Origin: Methylotenera sp.
GTDB taxonomy: Bacteria > Pseudomonadota > Gammaproteobacteria > Burkholderiales > Methylophilaceae
Length of the DNA stretch: 64,000 bases
Direction of reading: 5' to 3'
Assembly: GCA_009693255.1 (NCBI GenBank)
Contig: SHXQ01000002.1
Coordinates: 62,001 to 126,000 of the forward strand
In this document: positions 51,738 to 61,912 of the stretch, piece after piece
Layout: each line of letters begins with the position of its first letter
Position numbering within the stretch: position 1 is the stretch's first letter
Program-made: the position numbers and the translations under genes
The notes under the pieces: generated by a model
Told to the model about the DNA's origin: nothing
The model's database searches: none
What the model saw: the letters and a program-made list of their open reading frames with translations, nothing else

Positions 51738-52229
51738 TTAGTCGTATTTAATGTACTTAGCAATACTGACTGGCACCCACGGCAACAAACTGACGACTAA
51801 AGCCTCAATCGGCGCACTGAACATAGCGTTTTTCCAGCGATCATCTTGGGGGGCATCAGTAAGTCCGGCTAGAAATACTAGAATACAGACTACTAACAAA
51901 CCACGAGCCAAGCCAAAAAAAGCACCAAATAAACGATTAAGCCAACCTAAACCTATCTTCTTAAAAATTGCTGAGAGTGCGATAGCCAACAAACTGGTAA
52001 TCAATAATGTGGAAAAAAATAGTACTAAGAGTGCCGCTAAAATACGTAGCGATTCTGTTGGTATATCTGTGGGCATCATCGGCACAACTTGACTCGCATA
52101 AGTTTTTGCCACAAAAAATGCCGCCACCCAGCCGACAATAGATAAAGCTTCTGCTAGTAAACCGCGCATCACACCTAATATGATGGAAATTCCGATGATT
52201 GCCAGTACTAAATAATCAAAACCAGTCAT
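51738..52229 (-). CDS. cvpA: CvpA family membrane protein
   Basis: The 163-residue inner-membrane protein has four hydrophobic helices and the family start FDYLVLAIIGISIILGVMRG, LLAEALSIVGWVAAF and LGWLNRLFGAFFGLARGLLV. In E. coli CvpA is needed for colicin V production and bile or envelope-stress tolerance; its mechanism is unclear. It is conserved next to purF. Confidence 0.93.
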   Translation of the reverse strand: MTGFDYLVLAIIGISIILGVMRGLLAEALSIVGWVAAFFVAKTYASQVVPMMPTDIPTESLRILAALLVLFFSTLLITSLLAIALSAIFKKIGLGWLNRLFGAFFGLARGLLVVCILVFLAGLTDAPQDDRWKNAMFSAPIEALVVSLLPWVPVSIAKYIKYD

Positions 52230-52259
52230 GTACGCCTATTATTCCAGCCGAGGCAAACA

Positions 52260-53012
52260 TCATTCATGGCTAATGACCATACCCGACAAGCCTAGTCCCT
52301 GCAACTTCACCAGTGCATCAGCAGCCTCTGAGCGTGATGCGTAGTCACCCGCTCTTAAACGAACTTTTTCACCTTGTGGCGTAGTAATTTTCTCGGAATG
52401 AAATGTATAGCCGGCTTCTTTTAATTTAAGTTGTAACTGCTTGACGTTAGCGGCATCCGAATAAACCCCAACTTGTATGGAAAAATTGGTCTTATTGTTT
52501 TGCGTTTTAACTTCCACGGCTTTTGGTTCTGCTAGTTTTGGTTCGGCTAATGTGCTGACACCAACTTTCACTTCGAGTGCCTTATCTGGCTTAGCTAACA
52601 AGTTTTTATTTTCGTCATTTTTTTTCTCGGCTTCACTTTTTAGATTGCCAGGCCTATTGCTAGCGGCCACCCCTCCTACAGCCTCATTGGCTGCGCTAGG
52701 ATCATCGGTAACAGCTGGCTGCACTGGCATAGTATCCAAAGGCGCAGCTATCACAAGCTTATCGACATTAACCTCGACAACACTGTTGCGCGCCTCAGGC
52801 ATGATAATTTTAATGGCAGGCTGTGGTGCTAAGCTGACGCGGTCTTGCAAAACCATAGGTAAGACTGTGACCATGAGTAACACTAGCGCTATAGCACCCA
52901 CCAAGCGGCGGCGTGCACGTTTTTTTAAACTTAATTCTTGATCATTCGCTAATTCAGGTGGCACTGCTGCTTTCCTTAAAGTGGTTTTTGAGTAATTAGC
53001 TAACGCTTGCAT
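52260..53012 (-). CDS. dedD: DedD-like SPOR-domain cell division protein
   Basis: The 250-residue protein has a basic cytoplasmic start (KKRARRR), one membrane helix (about 35-53, GAIALVLLMVTVLPMVL), a long Ala/Lys/Glu-rich periplasmic linker, and a C-terminal SPOR domain (about 172-248, NFSIQVGVYSDAANVKQLQL). It should bind denuded septal peptidoglycan. Its start overlaps the end of folC by 13 bases, as in the common folC-dedD-cvpA-purF order. Confidence 0.9.
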   Translation of the reverse strand: MQALANYSKTTLRKAAVPPELANDQELSLKKRARRRLVGAIALVLLMVTVLPMVLQDRVSLAPQPAIKIIMPEARNSVVEVNVDKLVIAAPLDTMPVQPAVTDDPSAANEAVGGVAASNRPGNLKSEAEKKNDENKNLLAKPDKALEVKVGVSTLAEPKLAEPKAVEVKTQNNKTNFSIQVGVYSDAANVKQLQLKLKEAGYTFHSEKITTPQGEKVRLRAGDYASRSEAADALVKLQGLGLSGMVISHE

Positions 53013-54388
53013 TCATTATTAGACAATAATTGCATCACTGCTGAAACAGTAAAAAATGAACCGAAGACGATTATTTTATCATTTTCATTCACATCTTTAT
53101 AGGTTTCTATATCAATACAAGCTTGTCGATAGGCATTCTCTGCACAATTAAAGACCTTAATACAGGCATTTGGTGTCGTGCGTTCAATTATCTCGGCTAA
53201 ATCTGACGCTAAAGCGCCGCGCACATGGTCTATATCAGCGACATACCAACCATCAATCTCACCCTTTACCGCCTCTATAACGCCTTTAATATCTTTATCC
53301 GCCAACATAGCAAATACAGCAAAAGTCTTGCCGAGATGGCGCTTACCTTGCCTGGTGCTAGTTGCGCTTAAATTTTCAGCCAGCGCATTTGCCGCCTGCG
53401 GATTATGCGCGACATCTAAAATAAGACGATACAAGCGACTTTCTGACGGTAATCTGCTGACCGTTTGAAAACGACCTGCTAACTTAACTTGAAGCAGCGC
53501 ACTTGCAATCGCTACCGTTTTTACGGGCAGTCTAGATTGCAAAGATTCAATGGCAGTGATGGCACAGGCGGCATTACTAAGCTGATAACGACCCTGCAAT
53601 GCTGGAAGCGGCAAGCTATGAACAGTTTTTTCATTCACCTGGTATTGCCAACCATCTTTATCTAGAAGGCAATCAAAATCTTGATGTATACACTTTAAGT
53701 CGGCTTGAATTTCATGCGCATGAGTAAGTAAACTGGCAGGTGGTTTTATATCACCACAAATAGCTGGTACTGATGCTCTATAGATACCTGCTTTTTCAAA
53801 ACCGATACACTCGCGCGTGTCACCCAAGAACTCTTGATGATCTAAATCAACGCTGGTTACTATCGCACAACTAGGATTAAATGCATTGACAGCATCTAAT
53901 CTACCCCCTAAACCCACTTCTAAAATGGCCACATCAACGCCGACTTGCATAAAATTCCACACGGCTGCCAAGGTACCCACTTCAAAATACGTGAGCGGAA
54001 TAGCAAGCTCATTTTCCGCTATTCTAGCGGCGTCCACCACGGTAAATGCTGCACAAAGATCTTCATCACTCACCTCAACACCATCAACACGCACGCGTTC
54101 GTTGTAGCGCAGCAAATGTGGGGACGAATAACAGCCAACACGATAACCAGCTTGCTGATAGATCTGCTCTAACATCGCGCAGGTAGAGCCTTTACCATTA
54201 GTACCAGCAACGGTAATAAGGGGAAATCTAGGGTCTAATTGAAGTCGATCTATCATTCGCTTCACGCGATCTAAACCCATAGCAATAGATTTAGGATGCA
54301 GACTTTCTATATAACTTAGCCATGAAGTTAAGCCTTTAGGCGCTAAGTCTTGAGAAGTAAGGTCTTGAGAAACTAAGTCTTTAGAAAT
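53000..54388 (-). CDS. folC: FolC folylpolyglutamate/dihydrofolate synthase, apparent AUU start
   Basis: FolC adds glutamate to folates and also makes dihydrofolate. The P-loop is VAGTNGKGSTCAMLEQIY, with SSPHL and DVAILEVGLGGRLDAVN following. The only in-frame ATG (54280, MGLDRVKR) cuts off the conserved TSWLSYIESLHPKSI segment. The frame stays open upstream to a TAA at about 54403. The best start is ATT at 54386-54388, with AAGGG 6 bases before it. This gives 462 residues, beginning with three 5-residue repeats (SKDLV, SQDLT, SQDLA). Confidence 0.85.
   Translation of the reverse strand: MSKDLVSQDLTSQDLAPKGLTSWLSYIESLHPKSIAMGLDRVKRMIDRLQLDPRFPLITVAGTNGKGSTCAMLEQIYQQAGYRVGCYSSPHLLRYNERVRVDGVEVSDEDLCAAFTVVDAARIAENELAIPLTYFEVGTLAAVWNFMQVGVDVAILEVGLGGRLDAVNAFNPSCAIVTSVDLDHQEFLGDTRECIGFEKAGIYRASVPAICGDIKPPASLLTHAHEIQADLKCIHQDFDCLLDKDGWQYQVNEKTVHSLPLPALQGRYQLSNAACAITAIESLQSRLPVKTVAIASALLQVKLAGRFQTVSRLPSESRLYRLILDVAHNPQAANALAENLSATSTRQGKRHLGKTFAVFAMLADKDIKGVIEAVKGEIDGWYVADIDHVRGALASDLAEIIERTTPNACIKVFNCAENAYRQACIDIETYKDVNENDKIIVFGSFFTVSAVMQLLSNNECKR
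54341..54385 (-). repeat. Three tandem 15-bp repeats at folC 5' end
   Basis: On the minus strand the units are TCTAAAGACTTAGTT, TCTCAAGACCTTACT and TCTCAAGACTTAGCG, all in the folC frame. The differences are mostly single substitutions, so the array arose by duplication. It lies directly after the putative ATT start codon. Confidence 0.85.
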
Positions 54389-54451
54389 GAAAAACCCTTT
54401 AAATTAGCAAATATTCTTTGAAATACGATGCTCGGTGAGAAGCCGTTGTAA

Positions 54452-55315
54452 TTAAGCCACTGCCGGCAAGCGCATTAAATTTGTCAATATTGACGCCAAT
54501 CGATTACGCATTTCACGACGATCAATAATCAAATCAATAGCACCATGCTCAAGTAAAAACTCTGCTCGCTGAAAACCATCAGGTAAAGTTTCACGCACTG
54601 TTTGCTCAATAACCCGAGGACCAGCAAAACCGATTAAGGCTTGTGGTTCTGCTACGATTACGTCACCTAGCATCGCAAAGCTAGCTGAAACGCCACCCAT
54701 AGTAGGGTCAGTCAAGACTGAAATAAACGGCAAGCCAGCCTTGCTTAGTTGCGTGAGCGCTGCACTTGTTTTCGCCATTTGCATCAGCGACAACAAGCCT
54801 TCTTGCATACGCGCTCCACCGCTAGCAGAAATGCAAATGAAAGCCATTTTATTATTAATCGCCGCCTGCACGCCACGCACAAAACGCTCACCCACCACCG
54901 AACCCATAGATCCGCCCATAAACTTGAATTCAAATGCAGCAACAACAACAGGTACCGCCTTCATACTGCCCTGCATGACGATCAACGCATCTTTTTCACC
55001 CACCACTTTTTGTGATTCTTTAATGCGCTCAGCATAACTTTTGCTATCTTTGAATTTCAATGGGTCTATAGGCTGTACAGATGCACCGATTTCAAATTGA
55101 TTTTCTGGATCTAACAATAGCGCGATACGTTCTCGTGCACCAATACGATTGTGGTAAGCACATTTTGGGCACACTTCAGCATTGTCTTCAAGGTCCTTTT
55201 TATAGAGCACCGATTGGCATGCGGGACATTTACTCCATAAGCCTTCAGGTACTGTTTTTTTATCACGCCCTACGACGCGTTTAATTTTTTGCGGTAATTG
55301 ATTTAACCAACTCAT
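54452..55315 (-). CDS. accD: Acetyl-CoA carboxylase carboxyltransferase subunit beta
   Basis: AccD and AccA transfer carboxyl from biotin to acetyl-CoA in the first step of fatty acid synthesis. The 287-residue protein has an N-terminal zinc ribbon ([11 protein letters not shown]...CPKC, about 29-50). The crotonase-fold core includes [37 protein letters not shown] and [17 protein letters not shown]. It lies 31 bases after trpA, in the usual trpA-accD-folC order. Confidence 0.97.
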   Translation of the reverse strand: MSWLNQLPQKIKRVVGRDKKTVPEGLWSKCPACQSVLYKKDLEDNAEVCPKCAYHNRIGARERIALLLDPENQFEIGASVQPIDPLKFKDSKSYAERIKESQKVVGEKDALIVMQGSMKAVPVVVAAFEFKFMGGSMGSVVGERFVRGVQAAINNKMAFICISASGGARMQEGLLSLMQMAKTSAALTQLSKAGLPFISVLTDPTMGGVSASFAMLGDVIVAEPQALIGFAGPRVIEQTVRETLPDGFQRAEFLLEHGAIDLIIDRREMRNRLASILTNLMRLPAVA

Positions 55316-55346
55316 CGGACTTTCCTTTTCAGTATAATCTTAGTCA

Positions 55347-56147
55347 TTAAGCAGCATCAACCGCTGCTTTTAGTTCGATCATTAATGTGGCAACATTACT
55401 CAGCAAGTTGTCCTCATTAGAAGCTTCAATCGCCAATACCATTCGACTACCCACCACGACAGCATCAGCAATCGCGGCGGTTGCTTTAGCTGTTGCAGCA
55501 TCGCGAATACCGAAACCGACGCCTACGGGCAAGTTGGTTTTCTGGCGAATCGAGGCCACGCGCTCAGCAACTTCTGCAATATCCAAATTAGCCGCACCGG
55601 TAACCCCTTTAAGCGACACATAATAGACAAAGCCACTCGCTTGACTCACGATCAATTCAACACGTTTGGGCTCAGTAGTCGGTGATAATAAAAAAACCGG
55701 ATCAATATCACGTGCGCGCAGTTCTTTGACAAACTCACCACATTCTTCTGGTGGATAGTCTACCGTAATCACACCATCCACATCAGCCGCTTTTGCACGA
55801 TCTGCAAATGCAAGAGCACCAATAGCTTCTATAGGATTAGCATAGCCCATCAATATAATAGGTGTATTTTGATCAGTTTCACGAAACGTTTTAACCATTT
55901 CAAGTACTGTAGTTAAGCCAACTTTATGTAACAAAGCACGCTCACTTGCGCGCTGAATTACCGGTCCATCAGCCATAGGGTCCGAAAATGGCACGCCCAG
56001 CTCTATCATATCAGCGCCATACTTAACCAAGGTATGCATCAAACTTACCGTGCACTTAGGATGAGGGTCTCCTGCTGTAATATAGGGGATTAGGGCTGTT
56101 TTACCTTGTTGCTTAAGTGTTGCAAAGACAGATTGGATTCTAGACAT
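55347..56147 (-). CDS. trpA: Tryptophan synthase alpha chain
   Basis: TrpA cleaves indole-3-glycerol phosphate and passes indole to TrpB. The 266-residue TIM barrel shows [11 protein letters not shown], the catalytic Glu in [20 protein letters not shown], the catalytic Asp in [11 protein letters not shown], and [14 protein letters not shown]. It follows trpB by 67 bases. Confidence 0.97.
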   Translation of the reverse strand: MSRIQSVFATLKQQGKTALIPYITAGDPHPKCTVSLMHTLVKYGADMIELGVPFSDPMADGPVIQRASERALLHKVGLTTVLEMVKTFRETDQNTPIILMGYANPIEAIGALAFADRAKAADVDGVITVDYPPEECGEFVKELRARDIDPVFLLSPTTEPKRVELIVSQASGFVYYVSLKGVTGAANLDIAEVAERVASIRQKTNLPVGVGFGIRDAATAKATAAIADAVVVGSRMVLAIEASNEDNLLSNVATLMIELKAAVDAA

Positions 56148-56214
56148 AGTTGAGTTTAATTTTACTTATAATTCATTAGATAATCGGAGTGCTTGTACTA
56201 GAAGTATTCACATT

Positions 56215-57417
56215 TTATAAAGTAATGTTAGCAAGCTTAGCCACGGTATTAATATCTTTATCTCCACGACCGGATAAGTTCACCAAAACAATCTTATCTT
56301 TACTCATAGTCTTAGCCAACTTTTCAGCGTAAGCAAGGGCATGGCTAGATTCGAGTGCAGGAATAATGCCTTCTGTGCGACATAGACTATGAAAAGCGGT
56401 CATTGCCTCATCATCTGTTACCGCAACATACTCCGCACGCTTAATATCTTTCAACCACGCATGCTCAGGACCTACCCCAGGGTAATCCAAGCCGGCTGAT
56501 ATGGAGTGTGTTTCAATAATATTGCCATCAACATCTTGCATTAAATAGGTGCGGTTGCCATGCAACACCCCAACCGGACTATTGGCGGTTAACGGGGCGG
56601 CGTGTTTACCTGTTTCCATACCAAGACCTGCAGCTTCTACGCCGATTAAGCGTACATTGGGCACATCAATATAGGGGTAAAAAATACCCATCGCATTTGA
56701 ACCACCACCGACACAGGCCACAACAGCATCAGGCTGACGACCGACCATTTCTTGCATTTGCTGCTTCGCCTCAACCCCTATCACGGCTTGAAAATCACGC
56801 ACCATCATTGGGTAAGGGTGCGGACCCGCCACCGTACCTATAATATAAAAAGTATTATGGACGTTGGTGACCCAATCACGCATCGCTTCATTTAATGCAT
56901 CTTTTAATGTTTTAGAGCCGCTTTCAACCGGCACCACAGTTGCGCCTAACAATTTCATTCTGTACACATTAGGTGCCTGACGCTTGATGTCTTCACTGCC
57001 CATATAAACGACGCACTCAAGACCTAAGCGTGCCGCAATTGTGGCTGTCGCTACACCGTGCTGGCCTGCACCAGTTTCCGCAATGACGCGTGGCTTACCC
57101 ATACGTTTCGCGAGTAGCGCTTGGCCGACAGTATTATTTACCTTATGCGCGCCAGTGTGGTTCAAATCTTCACGCTTCAAATAAATCTGCGCACCACCCA
57201 CCCGATCAGACCAGCGTTTTGCATGATAGATAGGACTTGGACGGCCAACGAAATATTTCAGGTCATAAGCAAGCTCAGCCAAAAAAACCGGGTCATGGCG
57301 ATATTTTTCATACGTCATGCGCAATTCATCTAACGCCTCGACCAAGGTCTCAGCAACAAATGTTCCACCATATTGTCCAAAATGCCCACGCGCATCCGGC
57401 ATATCATAAAGCTGCAT
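56215..57417 (-). CDS. trpB: Tryptophan synthase beta chain
   Basis: TrpB joins indole and serine with PLP. The 400-residue protein shows [20 protein letters not shown] (PLP lysine in HK), [20 protein letters not shown], the phosphate-binding [12 protein letters not shown], and a C-terminal NLSGRGDKD. It is the canonical TrpB1 type. It follows trpF by 44 bases. Confidence 0.98.
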   Translation of the reverse strand: MQLYDMPDARGHFGQYGGTFVAETLVEALDELRMTYEKYRHDPVFLAELAYDLKYFVGRPSPIYHAKRWSDRVGGAQIYLKREDLNHTGAHKVNNTVGQALLAKRMGKPRVIAETGAGQHGVATATIAARLGLECVVYMGSEDIKRQAPNVYRMKLLGATVVPVESGSKTLKDALNEAMRDWVTNVHNTFYIIGTVAGPHPYPMMVRDFQAVIGVEAKQQMQEMVGRQPDAVVACVGGGSNAMGIFYPYIDVPNVRLIGVEAAGLGMETGKHAAPLTANSPVGVLHGNRTYLMQDVDGNIIETHSISAGLDYPGVGPEHAWLKDIKRAEYVAVTDDEAMTAFHSLCRTEGIIPALESSHALAYAEKLAKTMSKDKIVLVNLSGRGDKDINTVAKLANITL

Positions 57418-57461
57418 TTCTAGTTCTCCACATTCAATATTAATACAGCCTAAGCGACAAA

Positions 57462-58079
57462 CTAATGGCTATAAACTTGCTGCATAAATGCAGTCATTTT
57501 CACTGCATCTTTTATGCCTTTTGATCGCTCAACGCCACCACTGACATCTACCGCATAAGGGCTTACTTGCCGAATGGCTTGTGCAACATTGTCGGCAGTT
57601 AATCCGCCTGCGAGTATTACCGGTTTAGTTAAGACTTTCGGGATTAAATTCCAATCAAAAACATGCCCGGTACCCCCCGCCACACCTTCAGTATAGGTGT
57701 CTAGCAATAATGCTTTAGCCGCTGAAAACTCATGCGCACATTGTACCAAATTTGTGTCCGGCTTAACGCGTATTGCCTTGATAAAAGGCCGCAAAAATCC
57801 AGCACATTCTTCAGGCGTTTCATCCCCATGAAATTGCAAAATATCCAGCCTAACTTTGGAAATAACTTCATTAATGAAGCTAGCTTCAGCGTTAACAAAC
57901 AGGCCAACCACACTAACAAACGCCGGTACTTGATTCACGATCTCAATCGCCTTGCTGATACTCACATGCCGTGGGCTTGGCCCATAAAATACCAAACCAA
58001 TCGCATCAGCCCCTTGTGCAACCGCATTTAAGGCATCTTCTACACGGGTAATACCACAAATTTTAACTCTTACTCTCAA
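57462..58079 (-). CDS. trpF: Phosphoribosylanthranilate isomerase
   Basis: TrpF catalyses the Amadori rearrangement before indole-glycerol phosphate synthesis. The 205-residue TIM barrel begins [14 protein letters not shown] (general-base Cys in KICG), has [24 protein letters not shown], and the general-acid Asp and phosphate loop region [15 protein letters not shown]. It is a stand-alone enzyme, not fused to TrpC. Confidence 0.97.
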   Translation of the reverse strand: MRVRVKICGITRVEDALNAVAQGADAIGLVFYGPSPRHVSISKAIEIVNQVPAFVSVVGLFVNAEASFINEVISKVRLDILQFHGDETPEECAGFLRPFIKAIRVKPDTNLVQCAHEFSAAKALLLDTYTEGVAGGTGHVFDWNLIPKVLTKPVILAGGLTADNVAQAIRQVSPYAVDVSGGVERSKGIKDAVKMTAFMQQVYSH

Positions 58080-58140
58080 TGAATAGCTCTCAAGATTATC
58101 GGTGACATTGACGATTTAAAATAAAACGTTATTGTAACGC

Positions 58141-58941
58141 TTAAATGGGTAGCTTAATGGATTTGGCGTCTGATTTAACTATCGGCAAATGCCACTTATC
58201 ATCATATCTAACTGCCGTAAGATATAGACCACTGGCGGAAAAGGTGGGTGGCGATAAATTCCGATCACGTTTCTGCAGTAACACTTTCATATAATCAGGG
58301 GGGTATGCGCCTTTACCGATATAGATTAACGCCCCTATCATATTGCGCACCTGATGCTGCAAGAATGCATTTGCAGAAAAATTAAAAACGATATACTTGC
58401 CCACTGCACTCACCTCAGCTTGGTGTAGATGCCTAAGTGCTGTTTTTGCTTGGCACTCAGAAGCCCTAAATGCACTAAAGTCATGTTCGCCTAGCAAATA
58501 GGTCGCGGCTTCAGTCATGGCTGATAAATTAAGCGGCAAATGAAACCACCCGGCTTTAGTGGCCATTAGGGCCGGTGCCACAGGCGCGTTATAGAGCAAA
58601 TATTGATAACTTCGCGCCTGCGCTGAAAATCTAGCATGAAAGTCATCGTCCACCTCATGCGCCCACTCGACGCGGATAGTCGCGGGCAAATAAGCATTTA
58701 CGCCACGCACCCAAGCTGAAGTTGGTCTAAGGCTATCTGTATCAAAATGAACCACTTGCCCAACGGCATGCACCCCCGTATCGGTACGACCCGCAGCATG
58801 CACTCTTACCGAGTGCTGAGCAATCTTAGCGATGGCTGACTCTAAGGCATCCTGTACTCCGCATCTAGATGGTTGACTTTGCCAGCCGCAGAAATTAGAT
58901 CCGTCGTAAGATAAGCCCAGTGCAACTCTCATGACAGCCAC
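58141..58941 (-). CDS. truA: tRNA pseudouridine(38-40) synthase
   Basis: TruA modifies the anticodon stem-loop of many tRNAs. The 266-residue protein has LGLSYDGSNFCGWQSQP, the catalytic Asp in AAGRTDTGVHAVGQV, and FLQHQVRNMIGALIYIGKG. Its start overlaps the upstream membrane-protein gene by 13 bases, so the two are probably translated from one mRNA. Confidence 0.96.
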   Translation of the reverse strand: MAVMRVALGLSYDGSNFCGWQSQPSRCGVQDALESAIAKIAQHSVRVHAAGRTDTGVHAVGQVVHFDTDSLRPTSAWVRGVNAYLPATIRVEWAHEVDDDFHARFSAQARSYQYLLYNAPVAPALMATKAGWFHLPLNLSAMTEAATYLLGEHDFSAFRASECQAKTALRHLHQAEVSAVGKYIVFNFSANAFLQHQVRNMIGALIYIGKGAYPPDYMKVLLQKRDRNLSPPTFSASGLYLTAVRYDDKWHLPIVKSDAKSIKLPI

Positions 58942-59597
58942 TTAGTGTCCGCTATAAACTTAACAACCAATAGCACACTAGGCATCAATAAAACCAAGGC
59001 ACTCACCAGCATGACAATAATCATTAACTTATCGGATAATTTAAAAGCGTGTTGCTGCAAAAATATAAGCTTTTCAGTGGGTAAATCATCTGTCGCTAAA
59101 GGTAATTCATCTAAGCGATAAAAGTTAGTTTTTAAATCTTTTTTAACGGCTAATTCATCCACATAATCCAGCGTGAGTAATAGTCTAGCGGTAAATCTCT
59201 GCACATTAAACCCAATGTAGTTAAGGGGTGAAAGTAATATATATAAGCCAGCCATTAAATGTTCTTTTGAGCTACTTGCAAAAAGCATACTCAAGCTTGC
59301 CACTGCCGTTAGAAGCTTAGCAATCTGCAAAAAGCCCAATGCCACCCCCTCGAAAGTTGGGGAGAAATTAGCTGGAAAGTACTGAATATATTCGCCGGGT
59401 GTGCCGAAGGCATAAATAATGCCGATAGAAATGAATAGCCATCGCATACGCTGTACAACACGTACAAACATTTCAAAATGCAATCTTGCTGCAATGACAC
59501 AAACAAACAAACATAACAGCCAGACCAATTGATTGCCCAAAAAATTCATGAGTAATAGAATAAAAATAAAGGATAATATTTTTACAAATGGGTGCAT
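58929..59597 (-). CDS. CbiQ/EcfT-like integral membrane protein
   Basis: The protein has about 222 residues from the ATG at 59597 (MHPFVKILSFIF). An upstream ATG is in frame but its first codons lie in the fimV terminator hairpin. There are about six hydrophobic segments and a cytoplasmic stretch VQRFTARLLLTLDYVDELA that recalls the coupling-helix region of EcfT/CbiQ transporter subunits. No ATPase or substrate-binding partner is adjacent, so transport cannot be concluded. It could be a distant relative with another role. Confidence 0.5.
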   Translation of the reverse strand: MHPFVKILSFIFILLLMNFLGNQLVWLLCLFVCVIAARLHFEMFVRVVQRMRWLFISIGIIYAFGTPGEYIQYFPANFSPTFEGVALGFLQIAKLLTAVASLSMLFASSSKEHLMAGLYILLSPLNYIGFNVQRFTARLLLTLDYVDELAVKKDLKTNFYRLDELPLATDDLPTEKLIFLQQHAFKLSDKLMIIVMLVSALVLLMPSVLLVVKFIADTKWLS

Positions 59598-59620
59598 GGT
59601 TGGGTATAAGTGCTCATTAT

Positions 59621-59650
59621 AATTAAAAAGCCGAGCGTGAAGCCCGGCTT
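59621..59650 (-). terminator. Intrinsic terminator after fimV
   Basis: On the minus strand AAGCCGGGC-TTCAC-GCTCGGCTT (one G-U pair) is followed by TTTAATT, 17 bases beyond the fimV stop. Confidence 0.85.
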
Positions 59651-59667
59651 TCATTCACTGACATATA

Positions 59668-61794
59668 TTATGCCAAGCGATCTAGCAAGTGTTGTGCGCG
59701 TAGTTTCTTCTGAACACCACCCTCTTTAATCACCTCAAGCAACAATTCACGCGCACCTTCTTTGTCATCCATCTCTATATAGGCGACCACTAAATCCAAC
59801 TTGCTATTAATGTCTGGTGATTCGGATGTAATATCCCCCGGCTCAACAACCTCCGGTACCACCGAGCTGGCTAGCGTTAATTCATTTTCCGTTCCGGCTA
59901 AATCCAAACTGATAGACGACAAGTCAAATCTATTGGCTTCAACTTCATCAGATTTTGAACTGGACTCGACGGCACTTACTTCAGGGATATCCATGTCTGG
60001 CAAATCAAAAGAAATTTCTGCCACATTCAAGTCGGCTGCTGCATTGTCAGAAGGGCTTGGCACTTCTGCAGAAAAATTCAAATCAAACGAAATATCATCA
60101 ATAGCGCTGCTGTCCATGGTTAGATTTTGTTCCGAAGCCGCTTCAACTTCGGCTTCAGTCAGATTAAAATTCACATCTAAAGGCGCTGACTGACTATTCT
60201 CAACAACTGGCGGGTTATTAGCGTCGCTAATAACCGCTGACACTATTGGATCACCAGCAACATTAGTCAAATCAAAATCTAGCAAATGCTCTGCCGCAAG
60301 GGTTGCGCCTGCCGGATCTTCAACGCTCATCACATCTTCCTCTACGCTAGCATCAGCAGCAGTATTGCCAAACACTGCGCTGACTTTCAGGTCGCCTGTG
60401 GTTAAGATGCCTCCCGCCAATGCTTTTCTACGTTTATTGCGCAGAAAAAACCAGCCCGCACCTAGCAATACAGGCACTAATGCGCCGCTCAAAACGGTCG
60501 AATCAACCAAGCTCATTAAATATTCAATGAAGTCAGTTTCAGACTGGAGTGACGGGGTAGGTTTAACGCTGGGTTTAGATACAGGTTTCTTAACGGTCGC
60601 TTCAACATTCTTTTGCAAATCAACCATAGATTGGTTCTTCAAGGCCAACAATTTCTGCATATCTTGAATTTGTTTTTCTAAGGCTAAAGTACGGCCCTCA
60701 GCCTCTTTCAGGGCTTTATCTCGTGCCGTAGCCTCCTCTTGCAAGGTTACAATTTTGGCGTCAAAGGCCTTGCCTGACTCTTTCTCCCCAGCAGAAAGTT
60801 TCACCACATCCTGAGCCCCAACTTTAACTGGTGTGGCGTTATCCTTAGCAGTAGAAATTTTTCCAGATGCCGATTGTTTTTGCTCAGCTTCAGGCATTAC
60901 CGCTGCCGTTGTCACCGATCCTGCCAAATCATTGCGATACGCATTCCAATTGGATGAATGCACCTTGACGATATTTCTTGCTTCTTTAGCCGTAATGGAA
61001 ACTAGACTCTCTTTAGTAGGAACCTTAATAATTTGACCGACTTTTAAGAGATTCATATTGCCACTTAAGAATGCCTGCTGATTGCTTTCATACAAACCAA
61101 CCAACATTTGATCTAAGCTCACGCTCTCAACTTGCAAGGCTTTAGCCACCAAACTTAAAGAGTCACCCGCTTTAGTCCTTAACTCCGGTGCCACAGCAGT
61201 ATTAGTAAATTCATCAGCAGTGGCGGTTTTTTGTGCCTTAGACTTTCTTGTTTTTCTTGATTGACTTAACTCTGCTTGATCGGCACCATCCGTGCTGGTC
61301 GATACAAGATTACCGGAAGCATCATTATTGCTCGGCAGCCTTGTAGAAGGGAGGGTAACAGGCATTTCGGCAGCATTATCAGTTGCTGACTTATATCCAG
61401 GAGGATCAAGCAAAACTGTATATTCACGTTGTAGGCGTCCTGTCGCCCAATCCACTTGGATAAGCATATCCAAGTAGGGGTCACTAATGGCTTGGCTGGA
61501 GCGTAGCTTTAATATGGGCGAACCCTCTATATTTTTAGCCAGTTCAACTTGAATAGTATTATGAACGCCAAGGCGCGTAATGCCTTGTGCTGCATAAGCT
61601 TCCTCAGAAGCAATAGAGGCCACCAAGCTTGAAAATTCTTCAGGACTCACCGATAAAAGTTCAATTTCTGCGATGAATGGCTCACCTAAACCAGAACTGA
61701 TTTCCAGCTCACCTAAACCTGCCGCGTAAATAGAATAGGGCATCAACACTAAGCACACGGCTAGAGAAATTTGCTTTATTGTAGATTTACGCAC
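59668..61794 (-). CDS. fimV: FimV-like peptidoglycan-binding polarity protein
   Basis: The 708-residue protein has a signal peptide (about 1-24) followed by the FimV start AAGLGELEISSGLGEPFIAE. A LysM-like region (about 205-260) has AGDSLSLVAKALQVESVSL and VGQIIKVP. A coiled coil (about 345-395) and one transmembrane helix (about 437-455, SGALVPVLLGAGWFFL) follow. A long acidic cytoplasmic region leads to the FimV C-terminal domain (DLVVAYIEMDDKEGARELLL). In Pseudomonas and Neisseria FimV organises the pole and type IV pilus machinery. Confidence 0.92.
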   Translation of the reverse strand: MRKSTIKQISLAVCLVLMPYSIYAAGLGELEISSGLGEPFIAEIELLSVSPEEFSSLVASIASEEAYAAQGITRLGVHNTIQVELAKNIEGSPILKLRSSQAISDPYLDMLIQVDWATGRLQREYTVLLDPPGYKSATDNAAEMPVTLPSTRLPSNNDASGNLVSTSTDGADQAELSQSRKTRKSKAQKTATADEFTNTAVAPELRTKAGDSLSLVAKALQVESVSLDQMLVGLYESNQQAFLSGNMNLLKVGQIIKVPTKESLVSITAKEARNIVKVHSSNWNAYRNDLAGSVTTAAVMPEAEQKQSASGKISTAKDNATPVKVGAQDVVKLSAGEKESGKAFDAKIVTLQEEATARDKALKEAEGRTLALEKQIQDMQKLLALKNQSMVDLQKNVEATVKKPVSKPSVKPTPSLQSETDFIEYLMSLVDSTVLSGALVPVLLGAGWFFLRNKRRKALAGGILTTGDLKVSAVFGNTAADASVEEDVMSVEDPAGATLAAEHLLDFDLTNVAGDPIVSAVISDANNPPVVENSQSAPLDVNFNLTEAEVEAASEQNLTMDSSAIDDISFDLNFSAEVPSPSDNAAADLNVAEISFDLPDMDIPEVSAVESSSKSDEVEANRFDLSSISLDLAGTENELTLASSVVPEVVEPGDITSESPDINSKLDLVVAYIEMDDKEGARELLLEVIKEGGVQKKLRAQHLLDRLA

Positions 61795-61912
61795 ATTGAG
61801 CCCTTGATCAAACTTTATTTCTGAATATTAAAATAACATCAAATAGTTAGCGATGCAAGCTGATAACGCACATTATATTTAATGGCTATCTATATACCGC
61901 CTTTAGCTGTTG

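Noticed and set aside
59598..59654. 19-codon extension of the CbiQ/EcfT-like gene
   Set aside because: The first codons lie in the fimV terminator hairpin; the ATG at 59597 is a better start.
59801..60667. Plus-strand open frames opposite fimV
   Set aside because: They are mirror frames of the low-complexity acidic region of fimV, without ribosome binding sites or family resemblance.
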